Shown here: positions 27,015 through 36,544 of the stretch, piece by piece
How the letters are laid out: every line of letters begins with the position of its first letter
Numbering within the stretch: position 1 is the first letter of the stretch
NCBI GenBank assembly: GCA_016882285.1
Contig: VGQS01000003.1
Span: 1-49,416, forward strand
Origin: Cyanobacteria bacterium K_DeepCast_35m_m2_155
GTDB lineage: Bacteria > Cyanobacteriota > Cyanobacteriia > PCC-6307 > Cyanobiaceae
DNA length: 49,416 nt
Direction of reading: 5' to 3'
The notes under the pieces: generated by a model
What the model was told of the DNA's origin: nothing
Seen by the model: the letters and a program-made list of their open reading frames with translations, nothing else
Database searches by the model: none
Made by a program: the position numbers and the translations under genes

Positions 27015-28022
27015 GTGAGCGCTCCGATCACCCTCAGCCAGCTCAGCGAGCAGCTCGAGCACCTCGAAGCTGAGGCGGCCCGCAGCATCGAAGCCGCCGC
27101 CACCGCCGCTGAACTCGAGGAGTTGCGCGTCGGTCTGCTGGGCAAGAAGGGGCGCCTGTCAGGGGTGCTCGGGGCCATGGGCAAGCTCTCTGCCGAGGAG
27201 CGGCCCCTGGTGGGCCAGCGCGCCAACGTGCTCAAGGAGCAGGTGCAGAGCCTGCTGACCGCGCGCCTGGATGCTGTGCAGGAGGCGGCCATGGCCGCCA
27301 AGATCGCCAGCGAAACGCTCGATGTCACCGCGACCAGCAGCTACGTGCGGCCGGGGCATCGCCACCCGTTGATCAGCACGACCGAAGAGATCGTCGACAT
27401 CTTTGCCGGGCTGGGTTACGAGGTCTCTGAAGGCCCTGAGATCGAAACCGACTACTACAACTTCACGGCCCTCAACATCCCGCCGCACCACCCGGCGCGC
27501 GACATGCAGGACACCTTCTACCTGGAGGACGGCCGCCTGCTGCGCACCCACACCTCGCCGGTGCAGATCCGCTACCTGGAGAGCAACCCGCCACCGGTGC
27601 GCATCGTGGCCCCCGGGCGCGTTTACCGCCGCGACGCTGTCGATGCCACCCACTCGCCGGTGTTCCACCAGGTCGAGGTGCTGGCGATCGATGAGGGGCT
27701 CGACTTCAGCCACCTGCGCGGCACGGTCATGGCCTTTTTGAAGGCGTTTTTTGGCGACCTGCCGGTGCGCTTTCGCGCCAGCTACTTCCCCTTCACCGAA
27801 CCCAGCGCCGAGGTCGATGTGCAGTGGCGCGGCCGCTGGCTCGAGGTGATGGGCTGCGGCATGGTCGATCCGGCCGTGCTCGAGGGCCTGGGCCTCGATC
27901 CCGAGCGCTGGAGCGGTTTTGCCGCGGGGCTTGGGGTCGAGCGGTTTTGCATGGTGCGCCACGGCATCGACGACATCCGCCGGCTGTACACCAGCGATCT
28001 GCGCTTCCTAGAGCAGTTCTGA
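27015..28022 (+). CDS. pheS: Phenylalanyl-tRNA synthetase, alpha chain
   Basis: The catalytic alpha chain of the class II PheRS; the beta chain (pheT) is not in the window. An N-terminal coiled coil (about 5-90) binds tRNA. The catalytic core begins at [19 protein letters not shown], with class II motif 2 in [12 protein letters not shown] and motif 3 in [13 protein letters not shown]. The GTG at 27015 gives 335 residues and the N-terminus [20 protein letters not shown]; two TTG codons just upstream are less likely. pheS is followed by nadK after 70 bases. Confidence 0.96.
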   Translation: MSAPITLSQLSEQLEHLEAEAARSIEAAATAAELEELRVGLLGKKGRLSGVLGAMGKLSAEERPLVGQRANVLKEQVQSLLTARLDAVQEAAMAAKIASETLDVTATSSYVRPGHRHPLISTTEEIVDIFAGLGYEVSEGPEIETDYYNFTALNIPPHHPARDMQDTFYLEDGRLLRTHTSPVQIRYLESNPPPVRIVAPGRVYRRDAVDATHSPVFHQVEVLAIDEGLDFSHLRGTVMAFLKAFFGDLPVRFRASYFPFTEPSAEVDVQWRGRWLEVMGCGMVDPAVLEGLGLDPERWSGFAAGLGVERFCMVRHGIDDIRRLYTSDLRFLEQF

Positions 28023-28092
28023 GGCTTGATGCAGCGGCCCAGGCAGGTCGCAGCGGGCAGCCATAAACTCAGTGTGTGTCTGCGAGCGATCG

Positions 28093-28995
28093 GTGCCCCG
28101 CGTCGGACTGATCGTCAATGACGGCAAGGACCTGGCCCTGAGCACGGCCGATGCCATCGAAGCCCGTTTCACGGCCGCCGGCCATGGCGTGGTGCGGGTC
28201 AGCAGCTCGGGCGGCATGGTGGGCTTTGCCAACCCCGACCAGCACCTGCGCACCCAGGGCTACAGGGCCTGCGTGCCGGGCAGCTTCGCCTCTGACCTGT
28301 CGCTGGCGATCGTGCTGGGCGGCGATGGCACGGTGCTGTCGGCAGCGCGCATGACCGCGCCGATCGGCGTGCCGATCCTGACCATCAACACGGGCCATCT
28401 GGGGTTTCTGGCTGAGGCCTACCTCGATCAGCTCGATGCGGTGATCGAACAGCTGCTGGCCGGCGACTGGAGCATCGAAGAGCGCACGATGCTGGTGGTC
28501 AGCGTCATGCGTGGTGAGCAACGCCGCTGGGAGGTGCTCTGCCTCAACGAGATGGCCCTGCACCGCGAGCCGCTGACCAGCATGTGCCATTTCGAAGTGG
28601 CGATCGGCCGCCACGCCCCGGTCGACATCGCCGCCGACGGGGTGATCCTGGCCACCCCTACCGGCTCGACGGCCTACGCCCTGAGTGCTGGCGGTCCGGT
28701 GATCACACCCGACTGCGCGGTCCTGCAGCTGACCCCGATCGCGGCCCATTCGCTGGCGTCGCGCGCCCTGGTGTTCAGCGACAGTGAGCCGGTGACGATT
28801 TTTCCGGCCACACCTGAGCGGCTGATGATGGTGGTCGACGGCAGCGCCGGTTGTTACATCTGGCCTGAAGACCGGGTGCTGATCCGCCGCAGCGACGATC
28901 CGGTGCGCTTTGTGCGTCTCGCTGACCACGAGTTCTTCCAGGTGCTGCGCAACAAGCTGGGCTGGGGCCTGCCCCACGTGGCCAAACCGGGCTGA
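28093..28995 (+). CDS. nadK: NAD kinase
   Basis: NadK phosphorylates NAD to NADP, the electron acceptor of photosynthetic ferredoxin-NADP reductase. The GGDG motif lies in [13 protein letters not shown], and the second conserved block is NEMALHR, with [20 protein letters not shown] as the substrate loop. I choose GTG 28093 ([15 protein letters not shown], 300 residues), which matches the family start; a GTG at 28072 would add seven residues containing two cysteines. The stop overlaps the response-regulator ATG (TGATG), so the two are translated together. Confidence 0.96.
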   Translation: MPRVGLIVNDGKDLALSTADAIEARFTAAGHGVVRVSSSGGMVGFANPDQHLRTQGYRACVPGSFASDLSLAIVLGGDGTVLSAARMTAPIGVPILTINTGHLGFLAEAYLDQLDAVIEQLLAGDWSIEERTMLVVSVMRGEQRRWEVLCLNEMALHREPLTSMCHFEVAIGRHAPVDIAADGVILATPTGSTAYALSAGGPVITPDCAVLQLTPIAAHSLASRALVFSDSEPVTIFPATPERLMMVVDGSAGCYIWPEDRVLIRRSDDPVRFVRLADHEFFQVLRNKLGWGLPHVAKPG

Positions 28996-29651
28996 TGGGC
29001 GGCGCCACGGTGCTGCTGCTGGGCCGCCAGGCCGAGGCCCTGGCCTCCAGACTCGAGGCCTCGGGGTATCAACCCCTGCTGGGCGGCACCTCAAGCGCCG
29101 AGCAGCTGCCCGACGTTGTGGTGCTGGCCGCCAGCGCAGCCGGGCACATCGCCCAGCTGCGCAGCCTGTACGGCAGCACACCGATCCTTCTGGATCTGGT
29201 CGACGACGGGCTCGAGCAGCGCAGCCATTGCCTCAGCAGCGGTGCCGACGATTTCTGGCTGTCGGGCCAGGGGCCCAGCGATCTGCTGGTGCGGCTGCGA
29301 CTGCACCTGAGCCTGCGCCGGCAAGCGGAACCCGAGCGGGTGTTGCAGGTGGCCGACCTGGTGCTCACCCCCAGCCGCCGGCAGGTGCGCCGCGGGCCGC
29401 GCAACGTGCCGCTCACCGCCCGCGAATACCAACTGCTGCTGCTGCTGATCGAGCGCGCCGGCCAGGTGCTCAGCCGTGAGGAGATCCTGGGGCGGGTCTG
29501 GAGCGACCAACAGGGCGCAGCCAGCAATGTGATCGAGGTGTATGTGCGCTATCTGCGCCAGAAACTGGAGGCCGCAGGCGAACGCCGCCTGATCCACACC
29601 GTGCGCGGCCAGGGCTACAGCCTCTGCGATGGCATTCCCCAGATCCCCTGA
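28995..29651 (+). CDS. OmpR-type response regulator with degenerate receiver
   Basis: The C-terminal half (about 115-212) is a standard OmpR winged helix: LTAREYQLLLLLIERAG, SREEILGRVW, NVIEVYVRYLRQKLE and HTVRGQGYSL. The N-terminal 105 residues have the length and alternation of a receiver, but the acidic pair after strand 1 is missing (VLLLGRQAE) and the phosphoacceptor aspartate after strand 3 is replaced (DVVVLAASAAG). It therefore probably works without His-Asp phosphotransfer. No kinase gene is nearby. Coupled to nadK by TGATG, it might respond to redox or nucleotide state, but this is a guess from position. Confidence 0.88.
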   Translation: MGGATVLLLGRQAEALASRLEASGYQPLLGGTSSAEQLPDVVVLAASAAGHIAQLRSLYGSTPILLDLVDDGLEQRSHCLSSGADDFWLSGQGPSDLLVRLRLHLSLRRQAEPERVLQVADLVLTPSRRQVRRGPRNVPLTAREYQLLLLLIERAGQVLSREEILGRVWSDQQGAASNVIEVYVRYLRQKLEAAGERRLIHTVRGQGYSLCDGIPQIP

Positions 29652-29652
29652 C

Positions 29653-30153
29653 GTGACTGCTGAGCGCAAACCCCTGCTTCGCCTCAGCCTCACCGCTGCC
29701 CTGCTGGCAACCAGTGGCGTGAGCCTGGCGCCGGCCGTGGCAAGCCCCAACAGAGCCCAGCAGTTGCCCCTGGAGGCGCAATGGTGCCTGCAACCGCAGA
29801 CCTGCATCCTGCTGGAGGTGGCCGATGAACCGCACGAACAGGCCAAGGGGCTGCAGCATCGCGCGCCACTGCCGCCGCTGCGGGGCATGTGGTTCCCCTT
29901 TCGCTCCGACATCTTGATGCGGTTCTGGATGCACCAGACGCCGTCACCGCTCGACATGCTGTTCATCGACGACGGGCGTGTGATCGCGATCGAGGCCAAC
30001 GCCACACCCTGCGCAAGGCTGCCCTGCAGGTCGTATGGGCCCGATCAGCCTGGGGATGCCGTGATCGAGCTCGCCGCCGGCGAGGCTGCGCGGCTGGGCA
30101 TCAGCGTGGGCACCGCCGTGCAGATCAAGCCGCTGCCGGCTTCTGCGCGCTGA
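29653..30153 (+). CDS. DUF192-family exported protein
   Basis: A 166-residue protein with a signal peptide (LLRLSLTAALLATSGV, cleavage near AVAS). The mature part is the DUF192 fold: EVADEPHEQAKGLQHRAPL, then MWFPFRSDILMRFWMHQTP and LDMLFIDDGRVIAIEANATPC. The family is a small beta-barrel, exported, function unknown. GTG 29653 lies 1 base after the preceding stop and is preferred; an upstream ATG at 29629 would overlap the response regulator. The 3' end overlaps the end of cobL by 29 bases (convergent). Confidence 0.87.
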   Translation: MTAERKPLLRLSLTAALLATSGVSLAPAVASPNRAQQLPLEAQWCLQPQTCILLEVADEPHEQAKGLQHRAPLPPLRGMWFPFRSDILMRFWMHQTPSPLDMLFIDDGRVIAIEANATPCARLPCRSYGPDQPGDAVIELAAGEAARLGISVGTAVQIKPLPASAR

Positions 30154-31435
30154 GCACCAGCACTGGGTTCAAAGGCGCCAGGCGCGTGCCATCGGCCAGG
30201 GGAGCCCCGCGCCAGGCCTGGATCTGCGTGACGCTCAGCTCCAGTCCTGCGCGCTCCAGCAGCGGCCGCAGCTCGGCCAGTGCTTCCAGCGTGGCCAGTG
30301 GAATCACGATCACCCCACCAGGCCGCAGCCTCCCGCAGGCCGCTGCGGCGATCGCGGCGCGCGTGCTGCCGCCCCCACCGATCAGAACACGATCGGGATC
30401 GGGCAGCTGGGCCAACGCCTCTGGGGCACGGCCCTCGAGCGCCCCGCCTGCAGCCAGGCTTGCCGCAACCCCGAAACGCTCGGCATTGCGGCGGATCAGC
30501 GCCGCACCACCACCGCGCTGCTCGAGGGCCCAAAGCGTGAGCCCAGGCCGCAGCCGCAGCGCTTCGATACCGACGCTGCCCACCCCGGCGCCGATGTCCC
30601 AGAGCACCCCTATTGGCGGCAGGCGCAGCTCAGCCAGGAGCTGAATGCGCACCTCGCGCTTGGTCATCAACCCGGGGCGATCGCTGTGCTGCAGCCAGAG
30701 GCCATCAGCGATGCCAAACAACGGCAGATCAGCGAGGGACGGGGCTGGGGGCGCAGCAGCGATCAGCACCACCAGATGCAGCGGATCGAGATCCGCAGGC
30801 AGCGGCTGCTGCGGCGCCAGCTGCTGCACCCGCTCATCGGGATGCCCCAGGCGCTCACACAACCAGAAGCCATAGGCCGCTTCAAGCCCCGCGGCCTGCA
30901 GCATGCAGCGCACCGCCCCGGCACCACCGCGGTGGGGATCGGTGAGCACCACCAGGGCCGCCGGGCGCTGCTGCAAGCGCGCCGCCAAGGGCTCGCTCTC
31001 ACGGCCATGCAGGCTGATCCACTGGGCGTCCTGCCAGGGCCGGCCGATGCGGGCAAAGGCCAGCTGCAGGGAGCAGGGAGCCGGCTGAATGCGCAGCGCC
31101 CCAGCGCCAAAATGCTCGAGCAGCAGCCGCCCGATCCCAAACCACAGGGGATCACCGCTGGCGAGCACCACGATGCTCAGACCTGCCTGGCGGGCAGCCT
31201 CGAGGCGCTCAAGCAACACGGCAGGCTGATCGCTGCTGAGCAGCTCAGGATGCAGCTCACGGCGCTCAAACCACTGCGCCTGGCGGGCCAGCAGCCGCTG
31301 CGGCAAGGCCACCAGATCGGCCGCCATGAGTTGATCCTGCAGGGCAGCCGGCAGGCCATCGACCCCCGAGGCATCGGTTCCGACCACAACGATCGGCAGC
31401 AGCGGCGGTGAGCTCGGCAGGGATCGGACTCGCAA
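30125..31435 (-). CDS. cobL: Bifunctional precorrin-6Y C5,15-methyltransferase / decarboxylase
   Basis: CobL (CbiE fused to CbiT) methylates C5 and C15 and decarboxylates precorrin-6Y on the way to cobalamin. The CbiE tetrapyrrole-methylase half (about 1-210) shows IVVVGTDASG, VVLASGDPLWFGIGRLL and WISLHGRE. The CbiT half (about 245-430) shows TKREVRIQLLAELRL, WDIGAGVGSVGIEAL and VLIGGGGS. No good ATG sits before the conserved start; TTG 31435 behind GGAGG is the best choice, as the frame further upstream overlaps the divergent small gene at 31512. It complements cobQ at 4.4 kb. Confidence 0.9.
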   Translation of the reverse strand: MRVRSLPSSPPLLPIVVVGTDASGVDGLPAALQDQLMAADLVALPQRLLARQAQWFERRELHPELLSSDQPAVLLERLEAARQAGLSIVVLASGDPLWFGIGRLLLEHFGAGALRIQPAPCSLQLAFARIGRPWQDAQWISLHGRESEPLAARLQQRPAALVVLTDPHRGGAGAVRCMLQAAGLEAAYGFWLCERLGHPDERVQQLAPQQPLPADLDPLHLVVLIAAAPPAPSLADLPLFGIADGLWLQHSDRPGLMTKREVRIQLLAELRLPPIGVLWDIGAGVGSVGIEALRLRPGLTLWALEQRGGGAALIRRNAERFGVAASLAAGGALEGRAPEALAQLPDPDRVLIGGGGSTRAAIAAAACGRLRPGGVIVIPLATLEALAELRPLLERAGLELSVTQIQAWRGAPLADGTRLAPLNPVLVLSAQKPAAA

Positions 31436-31511
31436 GGCACCTCCCCATGTTGCGGCGTGATCAACCCGCTGCCCGACAAGATTGGACAGACGATGCCAAC
31501 CGCCCATCCCC

Positions 31512-31727
31512 ATGGCCGAACGCCGCCGCCGCATCCATGAGCTGGTGCTGGCGTTGATCGCCCAGCAGAGCGATCTGGAGCTGCTCGATGGCGACGACGC
31601 GCTGCCCAACCAGAACCCGGCCAGCTGGATCGAACGCAACCGGCGGCTGGTGCAGCGCTACCAGGGGCTGGTGCGCACCGCTGTGACCCTGGACGCCCTG
31701 ATCGATCAGGAGGCCGGCGGCGATTGA
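31512..31727 (+). CDS. Small conserved-looking hypothetical protein
   Basis: A 71-residue charged, helical protein from MAERRRRIHELVLALIAQ, through WIERNRRLVQRYQGLVRTA, to DQEAGGD. There is no membrane segment. It lies divergent to cobL and 61 bases before the GH116 gene. I do not recognise the family; the codon composition and compact helical design are gene-like. An ATG 10 codons upstream (31482) is possible but less likely. Confidence 0.6.
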   Translation: MAERRRRIHELVLALIAQQSDLELLDGDDALPNQNPASWIERNRRLVQRYQGLVRTAVTLDALIDQEAGGD

Positions 31728-31788
31728 GCTGTGCTGCGCCATCTCTGACAAGCTGTCGCCATCGCACGACCCCTGCCGGAACCAACCG

Positions 31789-34323
31789 ATGGCGCGCCTT
31801 GGCCTTTCGAAGCTTGTTGCGCTGCTCAAGCAGGGCCTTGGCAAGCGCACGTCAGCCGACGCGGCTGAGACGCAACCGCTGAGCTGCGCCTGGAACCGTC
31901 CGTTGGGCCTGGGCTGGGAGCAGCCCTACACCGTGCGCTACGCCAGCAACCTCGACGACGGCCCCAACCACGGCATGCCGCTGGGGGGCTTCGGCGCAGG
32001 CTGCATCGGCCGCGCGCCTGACGGCAGCTTCAACCTGTGGCACCTCGATGGCGGTGAGCACTGGTTCGGCACCCTGCCTGACTGTCAGTTCGCCCTGTTT
32101 GAGAGCGACGGCAACGCCAGTCGCGCCCACGCGCTGGCCGTCAAGCCCGAGCGCGATGCCAGCCGGCCGCAGGCCGGCAAACCCCTGGGCGCCTGGAGCT
32201 GGTACCCCGCCAGCACTCCCGAGCACAGCACCGGCCTCTATGAAGCGCGCTACCCCCTGAGCCGCATGCGCTACCAGGGCGTCTTCAGCGCCCAGGTGAG
32301 CTGCGAGGCCTACAGCCCGATCATTCCAGGCGACTACCAGCGCACCAGCTACCCGCTGGCGGTGTTCGCCTGGCGCCTGCACAACCCAACGCGCAAGCCG
32401 CTGGAGCTGTCGCTGCTGTTGAGCTGGCGCAACACGGTGGGCTGGTTCACCAACACCGACCCGTCGGCCTCAGTGCATTTCCGCGACGACGGCAGCCCCG
32501 AGCACAACTATGTGCCGGCGATCGGCGCAAGCGAAGGGCAGCGCAACCGCTGGCATGAGCAGGGCGGCATGAAGGCGATCGTGCTCGATGGCGACCACTC
32601 CAGACCCGTGCAGGAAGGCGAAGGCCAGTGGTGTCTGGCGGTGCCGGATGAAACCACCCTGGCCGCCCATGGCATCAGCGCCGAGGTGCTGCGCTGCAGC
32701 CGCTGGGACCCCAGTGGCGATGGCGCCGAGATCTGGCGTTCCTTCGCCCGCGATGGCTCGATCCCTGAGAGCAACGACGACCGCCGCAGCCGCAGCGGCG
32801 AACCGGCCAGTGCCGCGATCGCCGTGCGCCTGCGGCTCGAGCCCGGCGCCACCGCCGAGATTCCTGTGGTGATCAGCTGGGATCTGCCGGTGACAGCGTT
32901 TGCGACCGGAACCCGAGCGCTGCGCCGCTACACCGACTTTTTCGGTACTAGCGGCACCCATGCCGCGGCCATCGCCGCCGAGGGCCTCGAGCACTGGCGC
33001 AGCTGGCGCCGTGCCATCGAGGCTTGGCAACAGCCAGTGCTCGAGCGCAGCGACCTGGGCGAGCCCGTGCGCATGGCCCTGCTCAACGAGCTCTACGACC
33101 TGGCCAGTGGCGGCAGCCTCTGGAGCGCCGCCAGCCCCGACGATCCGGTGGGGCGTTTCGGGGTGCTCGAGTGCCTCGACTACGCCTGGTACGAGAGCCT
33201 CGATGTGCGGCTGTACGGCTCGTTTGCGCTGCTGCAGTTGTGGCCCGAGCTCGACAAGGCGGTGCTGCGCAGCTTTGCCCGGGCGATCGGAGCGGCGGAC
33301 CCCACACCGCGGCCGATCGGCTGGTACTTCACCCAGGGCAAGGGCCGCGTCGAGGCAGCCCGCAAGGTCAAAGGGGCCACCCCCCACGACCTGGGTGCCC
33401 CCAACGAACGCCCCTGGGATGCCACCAACTACACCGCTTACCAGGACTGCAACCTCTGGAAGGACCTGGCCAGCGACTTTGTGCTGCAGGTGTGGCGCAC
33501 CTTCAAACTCGCCAAAGGAGGCGAGGACGTGCGCTTTCTGGCCGACTGCTGGCCGGCGGCCGTCGAGGCCCTGACCTACCTCAAGAGCTTTGACGCCAAC
33601 AACGACGGCCTGCCCGACAACGGTGGCGCCCCCGACCAGACCTTTGACGACTGGCCGCTGAAAGGGGTGAGCGCCTACTGCGGCGCCCTGTGGATCGCGG
33701 CGCTGGAGGCGGCCCTGGCCATGGCCCAGCGGCTGCAGCTGGAGCTGGGGCTCGACACCAGCGAGCAGCAGCGCACCTTCGGCGACTGGCTGGGCCAGAG
33801 CCGCGCCAACTTTGACGCCCTGCTCTGGAACGGCGAGTACTACAACATCGACGCCGAAAGCGGCACACCGGTGGTCATGGCCGACCAGCTGTGCGGCGAT
33901 TTTTACGCCCGGCTGCTGGGCCTACCGGCGGTGGTGGCCGATGATCGCGCCCGTTCGGCACTGGGCGCCATCAAGCAAGCGTGCTTCGAGCGTTTCGAAG
34001 GCGGCAAACTCGGGGTCGCCAACGGCCTGCGCCGCGACGGCACGCCGCTTGATCCCAACGGCACCCACCCGCTCGAGGTGTGGACCGGCATCAACTTTGG
34101 CCTGGCCGCGTACTACCGCCTCATGGGCGACACAGCCACCGCCCTGGCCATCACCGGCGCGGTGGTCGAGCAGGTCTACAGCGGCGGCCTGCAGTTCCGC
34201 ACCCCCGAGGCGATCACCGCGGCGGGCACCTTCAGGGCCTGCCACTACCTGCGCGCCATGGCGATCTGGGCGCTGTGGGCCACCCACACCGACTGGCAGC
34301 CGATCGGGCCGGAACAGGCTTAA
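31789..34323 (+). CDS. GH116-type beta-glucosidase / glucosylceramidase-like protein
   Basis: An 844-residue relative of GBA2 (non-lysosomal glucosylceramidase). The N-terminal beta-sandwich domain includes GMPLGGFGAGCIGRAPDGSF near residue 63 and TSYPLAVFAWRLHNPT near 185. The C-terminal (alpha/alpha)6 catalytic domain has LDYAWYESLDVRLYGSFALL (about 462-481) and DNNDGLPDNGG..DQTFDDWPLKGVSAYCG (about 602-630), the two blocks in which GH116 enzymes hold their nucleophile and acid/base. I did not assign exact catalytic residues. There is no signal peptide, so a cytosolic substrate such as a glucosylated lipid or glucosylglycerol-type compound is possible. Confidence 0.86.
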   Translation: MARLGLSKLVALLKQGLGKRTSADAAETQPLSCAWNRPLGLGWEQPYTVRYASNLDDGPNHGMPLGGFGAGCIGRAPDGSFNLWHLDGGEHWFGTLPDCQFALFESDGNASRAHALAVKPERDASRPQAGKPLGAWSWYPASTPEHSTGLYEARYPLSRMRYQGVFSAQVSCEAYSPIIPGDYQRTSYPLAVFAWRLHNPTRKPLELSLLLSWRNTVGWFTNTDPSASVHFRDDGSPEHNYVPAIGASEGQRNRWHEQGGMKAIVLDGDHSRPVQEGEGQWCLAVPDETTLAAHGISAEVLRCSRWDPSGDGAEIWRSFARDGSIPESNDDRRSRSGEPASAAIAVRLRLEPGATAEIPVVISWDLPVTAFATGTRALRRYTDFFGTSGTHAAAIAAEGLEHWRSWRRAIEAWQQPVLERSDLGEPVRMALLNELYDLASGGSLWSAASPDDPVGRFGVLECLDYAWYESLDVRLYGSFALLQLWPELDKAVLRSFARAIGAADPTPRPIGWYFTQGKGRVEAARKVKGATPHDLGAPNERPWDATNYTAYQDCNLWKDLASDFVLQVWRTFKLAKGGEDVRFLADCWPAAVEALTYLKSFDANNDGLPDNGGAPDQTFDDWPLKGVSAYCGALWIAALEAALAMAQRLQLELGLDTSEQQRTFGDWLGQSRANFDALLWNGEYYNIDAESGTPVVMADQLCGDFYARLLGLPAVVADDRARSALGAIKQACFERFEGGKLGVANGLRRDGTPLDPNGTHPLEVWTGINFGLAAYYRLMGDTATALAITGAVVEQVYSGGLQFRTPEAITAAGTFRACHYLRAMAIWALWATHTDWQPIGPEQA

Positions 34324-34380
34324 TCCAAGAGGGTTGAGCCAACCCGATCGGAGCGTGGTAGCAAGCTTTCAAGGCCTTAC

Positions 34381-34406
34381 TGCAGATGACCATGGTCATC
34401 TGTGCA
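34381..34406. repeat. TGACCATGGTCA palindrome, copy 2 (single unit)
   Basis: The perfect 12-base palindrome (34387-34398) sits inside a nearly symmetric 26-base element that begins TGCAGA and ends TCTGTGCA. It shares the TGCAG prefix and core with the tandem copies at 17780 and 45358. It lies in the 192-base gap between the GH116 gene and the DUF3122 gene. Confidence 0.75.
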
Positions 34407-34515
34407 AGCGCGCCAACACCTTGATGCCGCCATGCCAGAACCCGGCTGCCCGCCTCGCCGCGGCGCCCCGCTTCCATACGCTGGCCACACATCTGCCCAT
34501 GGGGAAGGCCTGTTG

Positions 34516-35001
34516 ATGCGCCCGCTACTGGTTCTGCTGTCGTGCCTGCTGATGCTGCTGGGACCGATCCAGCCCGGTTGGGCCCAGCTGCACACCCATC
34601 TCGATGAGAACGGCAGCGAGGTGGTGCGCAGCCTTGAGAGCCTGCGCGATCTCGACTATCAAAGTTGGCAGGTGGTGGCCTACCGCAGTGGCCCGCCAGG
34701 GCCGGATGCGCCGCTGACGCTGCGCATCGTTGGCTATCCCGGCAAGGTGCGGCTCGATCACCCAACCGACCTGCAGGTGAGTGCCGGGCGCCGCCATTGG
34801 GATCTGCCCGACATCACCACCGCCAACCCCAAGCTGGCGGCCGACAGCCGCGATGCCGCCGCCGAATTTGACCTCAAACCGCTGATCAACGATCTGGCCA
34901 ACGATCGCCCGCTGCGGCTGGCCCTGGGGGGGGTGTTTGTGGAGCTGCCGGTGCCGCCCTTTGTGGTGGCCGAGTGGCGCAGCCTGGTGGAGGCGGTCTG
35001 A
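34516..35001 (+). CDS. DUF3122-family exported protein
   Basis: A 161-residue protein with a clear signal peptide (MRPLLVLLSCLLMLLG, cleavage near GWAQ). The mature part, LHTHLDENGSEVVRSLESLR then YQSWQVVAYRSG and RLDHPTDLQV, fits DUF3122 of cyanobacteria, function unknown. ATG 34516 is chosen because the signal peptide starts there; an upstream in-frame extension lacks similarity and would place a non-signal segment in front. It is convergent with the small membrane protein gene at 35017. Confidence 0.8.
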   Translation: MRPLLVLLSCLLMLLGPIQPGWAQLHTHLDENGSEVVRSLESLRDLDYQSWQVVAYRSGPPGPDAPLTLRIVGYPGKVRLDHPTDLQVSAGRRHWDLPDITTANPKLAADSRDAAAEFDLKPLINDLANDRPLRLALGGVFVELPVPPFVVAEWRSLVEAV

Positions 35002-35016
35002 GCCCAACTCTGACCT

Positions 35017-35379
35017 TCAGAATTCGGCTGCAATCAGCTCGCGCAATCGCCTGACGTTGCCATCGGTTGGCTCGAGCAGGACCTCCGCAACCGCTCGGCT
35101 GTATCGAGTTTCTCGATCGAGGCGATATACCTGGCGTTCTCTTCTCTCAACCTGGCGGTCTCTTCGATCATTTCCACGGTCCCACTCAAGGCCGAGATCA
35201 ACCAGGAGAGCCGCTGACGCCAAGACAAAGGCCGCGAGGCTCCAACCCAACAGGGCAGAGGACGCTTGGGCTTGGTTGGGCGCTGCAGTGGTTCCATCGA
35301 CAAAAAAGCGCAGGAGAGCCGCCAGGGCATAGAAGAAGGTAACCAGAACCCTGGGCAACAGAGCAAGAAAAGCCAGCAT
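35017..35379 (-). CDS. Small two-helix membrane protein with charged coiled coil
   Basis: A 120-residue product with two hydrophobic segments (about 2-26 and 45-65) followed by a strongly charged helix of about 45 residues rich in Arg, Asp and Glu (EWDRGNDRRDRQVERRERQV), likely a cytoplasmic coiled coil. I recognise no family. The Met at 35379 is used because it starts directly at the first membrane helix. It is divergent from ribD (19 bases apart). Confidence 0.58.
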   Translation of the reverse strand: MLAFLALLPRVLVTFFYALAALLRFFVDGTTAAPNQAQASSALLGWSLAAFVLASAALLVDLGLEWDRGNDRRDRQVERRERQVYRLDRETRYSRAVAEVLLEPTDGNVRRLRELIAAEF

Positions 35380-35398
35380 GGTGATCTGAGCCTTCGCA

Positions 35399-36544
35399 AT
35401 GGCGGCTATCTCTTCAGTGCCACCCCCCGTTTCAACGGCCGATGCGGCGCAGTGGCTGCCGTGGATGCGGCGCGCCCTGGAGCTGGCGGCCCTGGGGGCG
35501 GGGCGCACCAGCCCCAACCCCTTGGTGGGGGCCGTGGTGCTCGACGCCGCTGGCACCTTGGTGGGCGAGGGCTACCACGCCTGCGCCGGCACCCCCCACG
35601 CCGAGGTGCATGCGCTGCATCAGGCGGGGCCGCGAGCCCGGGGCGGCACCTTGATCGTGACGCTTGAGCCCTGCTGCCACCACGGACGCACCCCGCCCTG
35701 CGCCGATGCGGTGATCGCCGCCGGCATCGCCCGGGTGGTGGTGGCGATGGCCGACCCCAACCCCCAGGTGGCCGGCGGCGGCATCGCCCAGCTGCGCGCC
35801 GCCGGCCTCGAGGTGATCACGGGGGTCGCTGATACCGAAGCCCAGGCCCTGAACCGCGCCTTTGTGCACCGGATCCAAACGGGCCGCCCGTTGGGCATCT
35901 TGAAGTGGGCGATGAGCCTCGATGGCCGCACCGCCCTGAGCAATGGCGCCAGCCAGTGGATCAGTGGCCCGCCGGCACGCGCCTGGGTGCACCAACTGCG
36001 GGCACACTGCGATGCGGTGATCGTGGGCGGCGGAACCCTGCGGGCCGATGACCCCCTGCTCACCAGCCGCGGCCAGCGCGAGCCCGAGCCCTTGCGGGTG
36101 GTGATCAGCCGCAGCCTGGAGCTGCCCGAGACCGCCCAGCTGTGGGACACCTCCTCGGCAGCGACCCTGATCGCCCACGGCCCCGAGGCACCCGCCGAGG
36201 CTCGCGCCAGGCTTGCGGCCCTTGCGGCGGCGCACCCTGGGGTGCAAACGCTGGAGCTGGGCGCCTGCAGCGCAACGGCGTTGCTTGAGGCGCTGGCAGC
36301 GCGGGGCTGCAATCAGGTGCTGTGGGAATGCGGCCCCGAACTGGCCGCCGCGGCCCTGCGTGAGGGCTGCGTGCAGCAGGTGGCCGCCGTGATCGCCCCC
36401 AAGCTGCTGGGCGGCACCCCGGCCCGCACGCCCCTGGGCGACCTGGGCTTCACCGCCCTCGATCAGCTGCCCCTCTGGCAGGCCTCAGCGCCCCAGCAGC
36501 TGGGCGCGGACCTGCTGTGGACGCTCACCCAGGAGGCCCCATGA
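35399..36544 (+). CDS. ribD: Riboflavin biosynthesis deaminase / reductase RibD
   Basis: RibD deaminates and then reduces the GTP-derived pyrimidine intermediate of riboflavin synthesis. The N-terminal deaminase has the zinc motif TPHAEVHAL and PCCHHGRTPPC. The C-terminal reductase begins near LGILKWAMSLDGRTAL, with WISGPPARAWVHQLRA and DAVIVGGGTLRADDPLL, and ends WECGPELAAAAL..VIAPKLLGG. The 381-residue length is normal. The stop overlaps the mscS ATG (ATGA). Confidence 0.95.
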   Translation: MAAISSVPPPVSTADAAQWLPWMRRALELAALGAGRTSPNPLVGAVVLDAAGTLVGEGYHACAGTPHAEVHALHQAGPRARGGTLIVTLEPCCHHGRTPPCADAVIAAGIARVVVAMADPNPQVAGGGIAQLRAAGLEVITGVADTEAQALNRAFVHRIQTGRPLGILKWAMSLDGRTALSNGASQWISGPPARAWVHQLRAHCDAVIVGGGTLRADDPLLTSRGQREPEPLRVVISRSLELPETAQLWDTSSAATLIAHGPEAPAEARARLAALAAAHPGVQTLELGACSATALLEALAARGCNQVLWECGPELAAAALREGCVQQVAAVIAPKLLGGTPARTPLGDLGFTALDQLPLWQASAPQQLGADLLWTLTQEAP

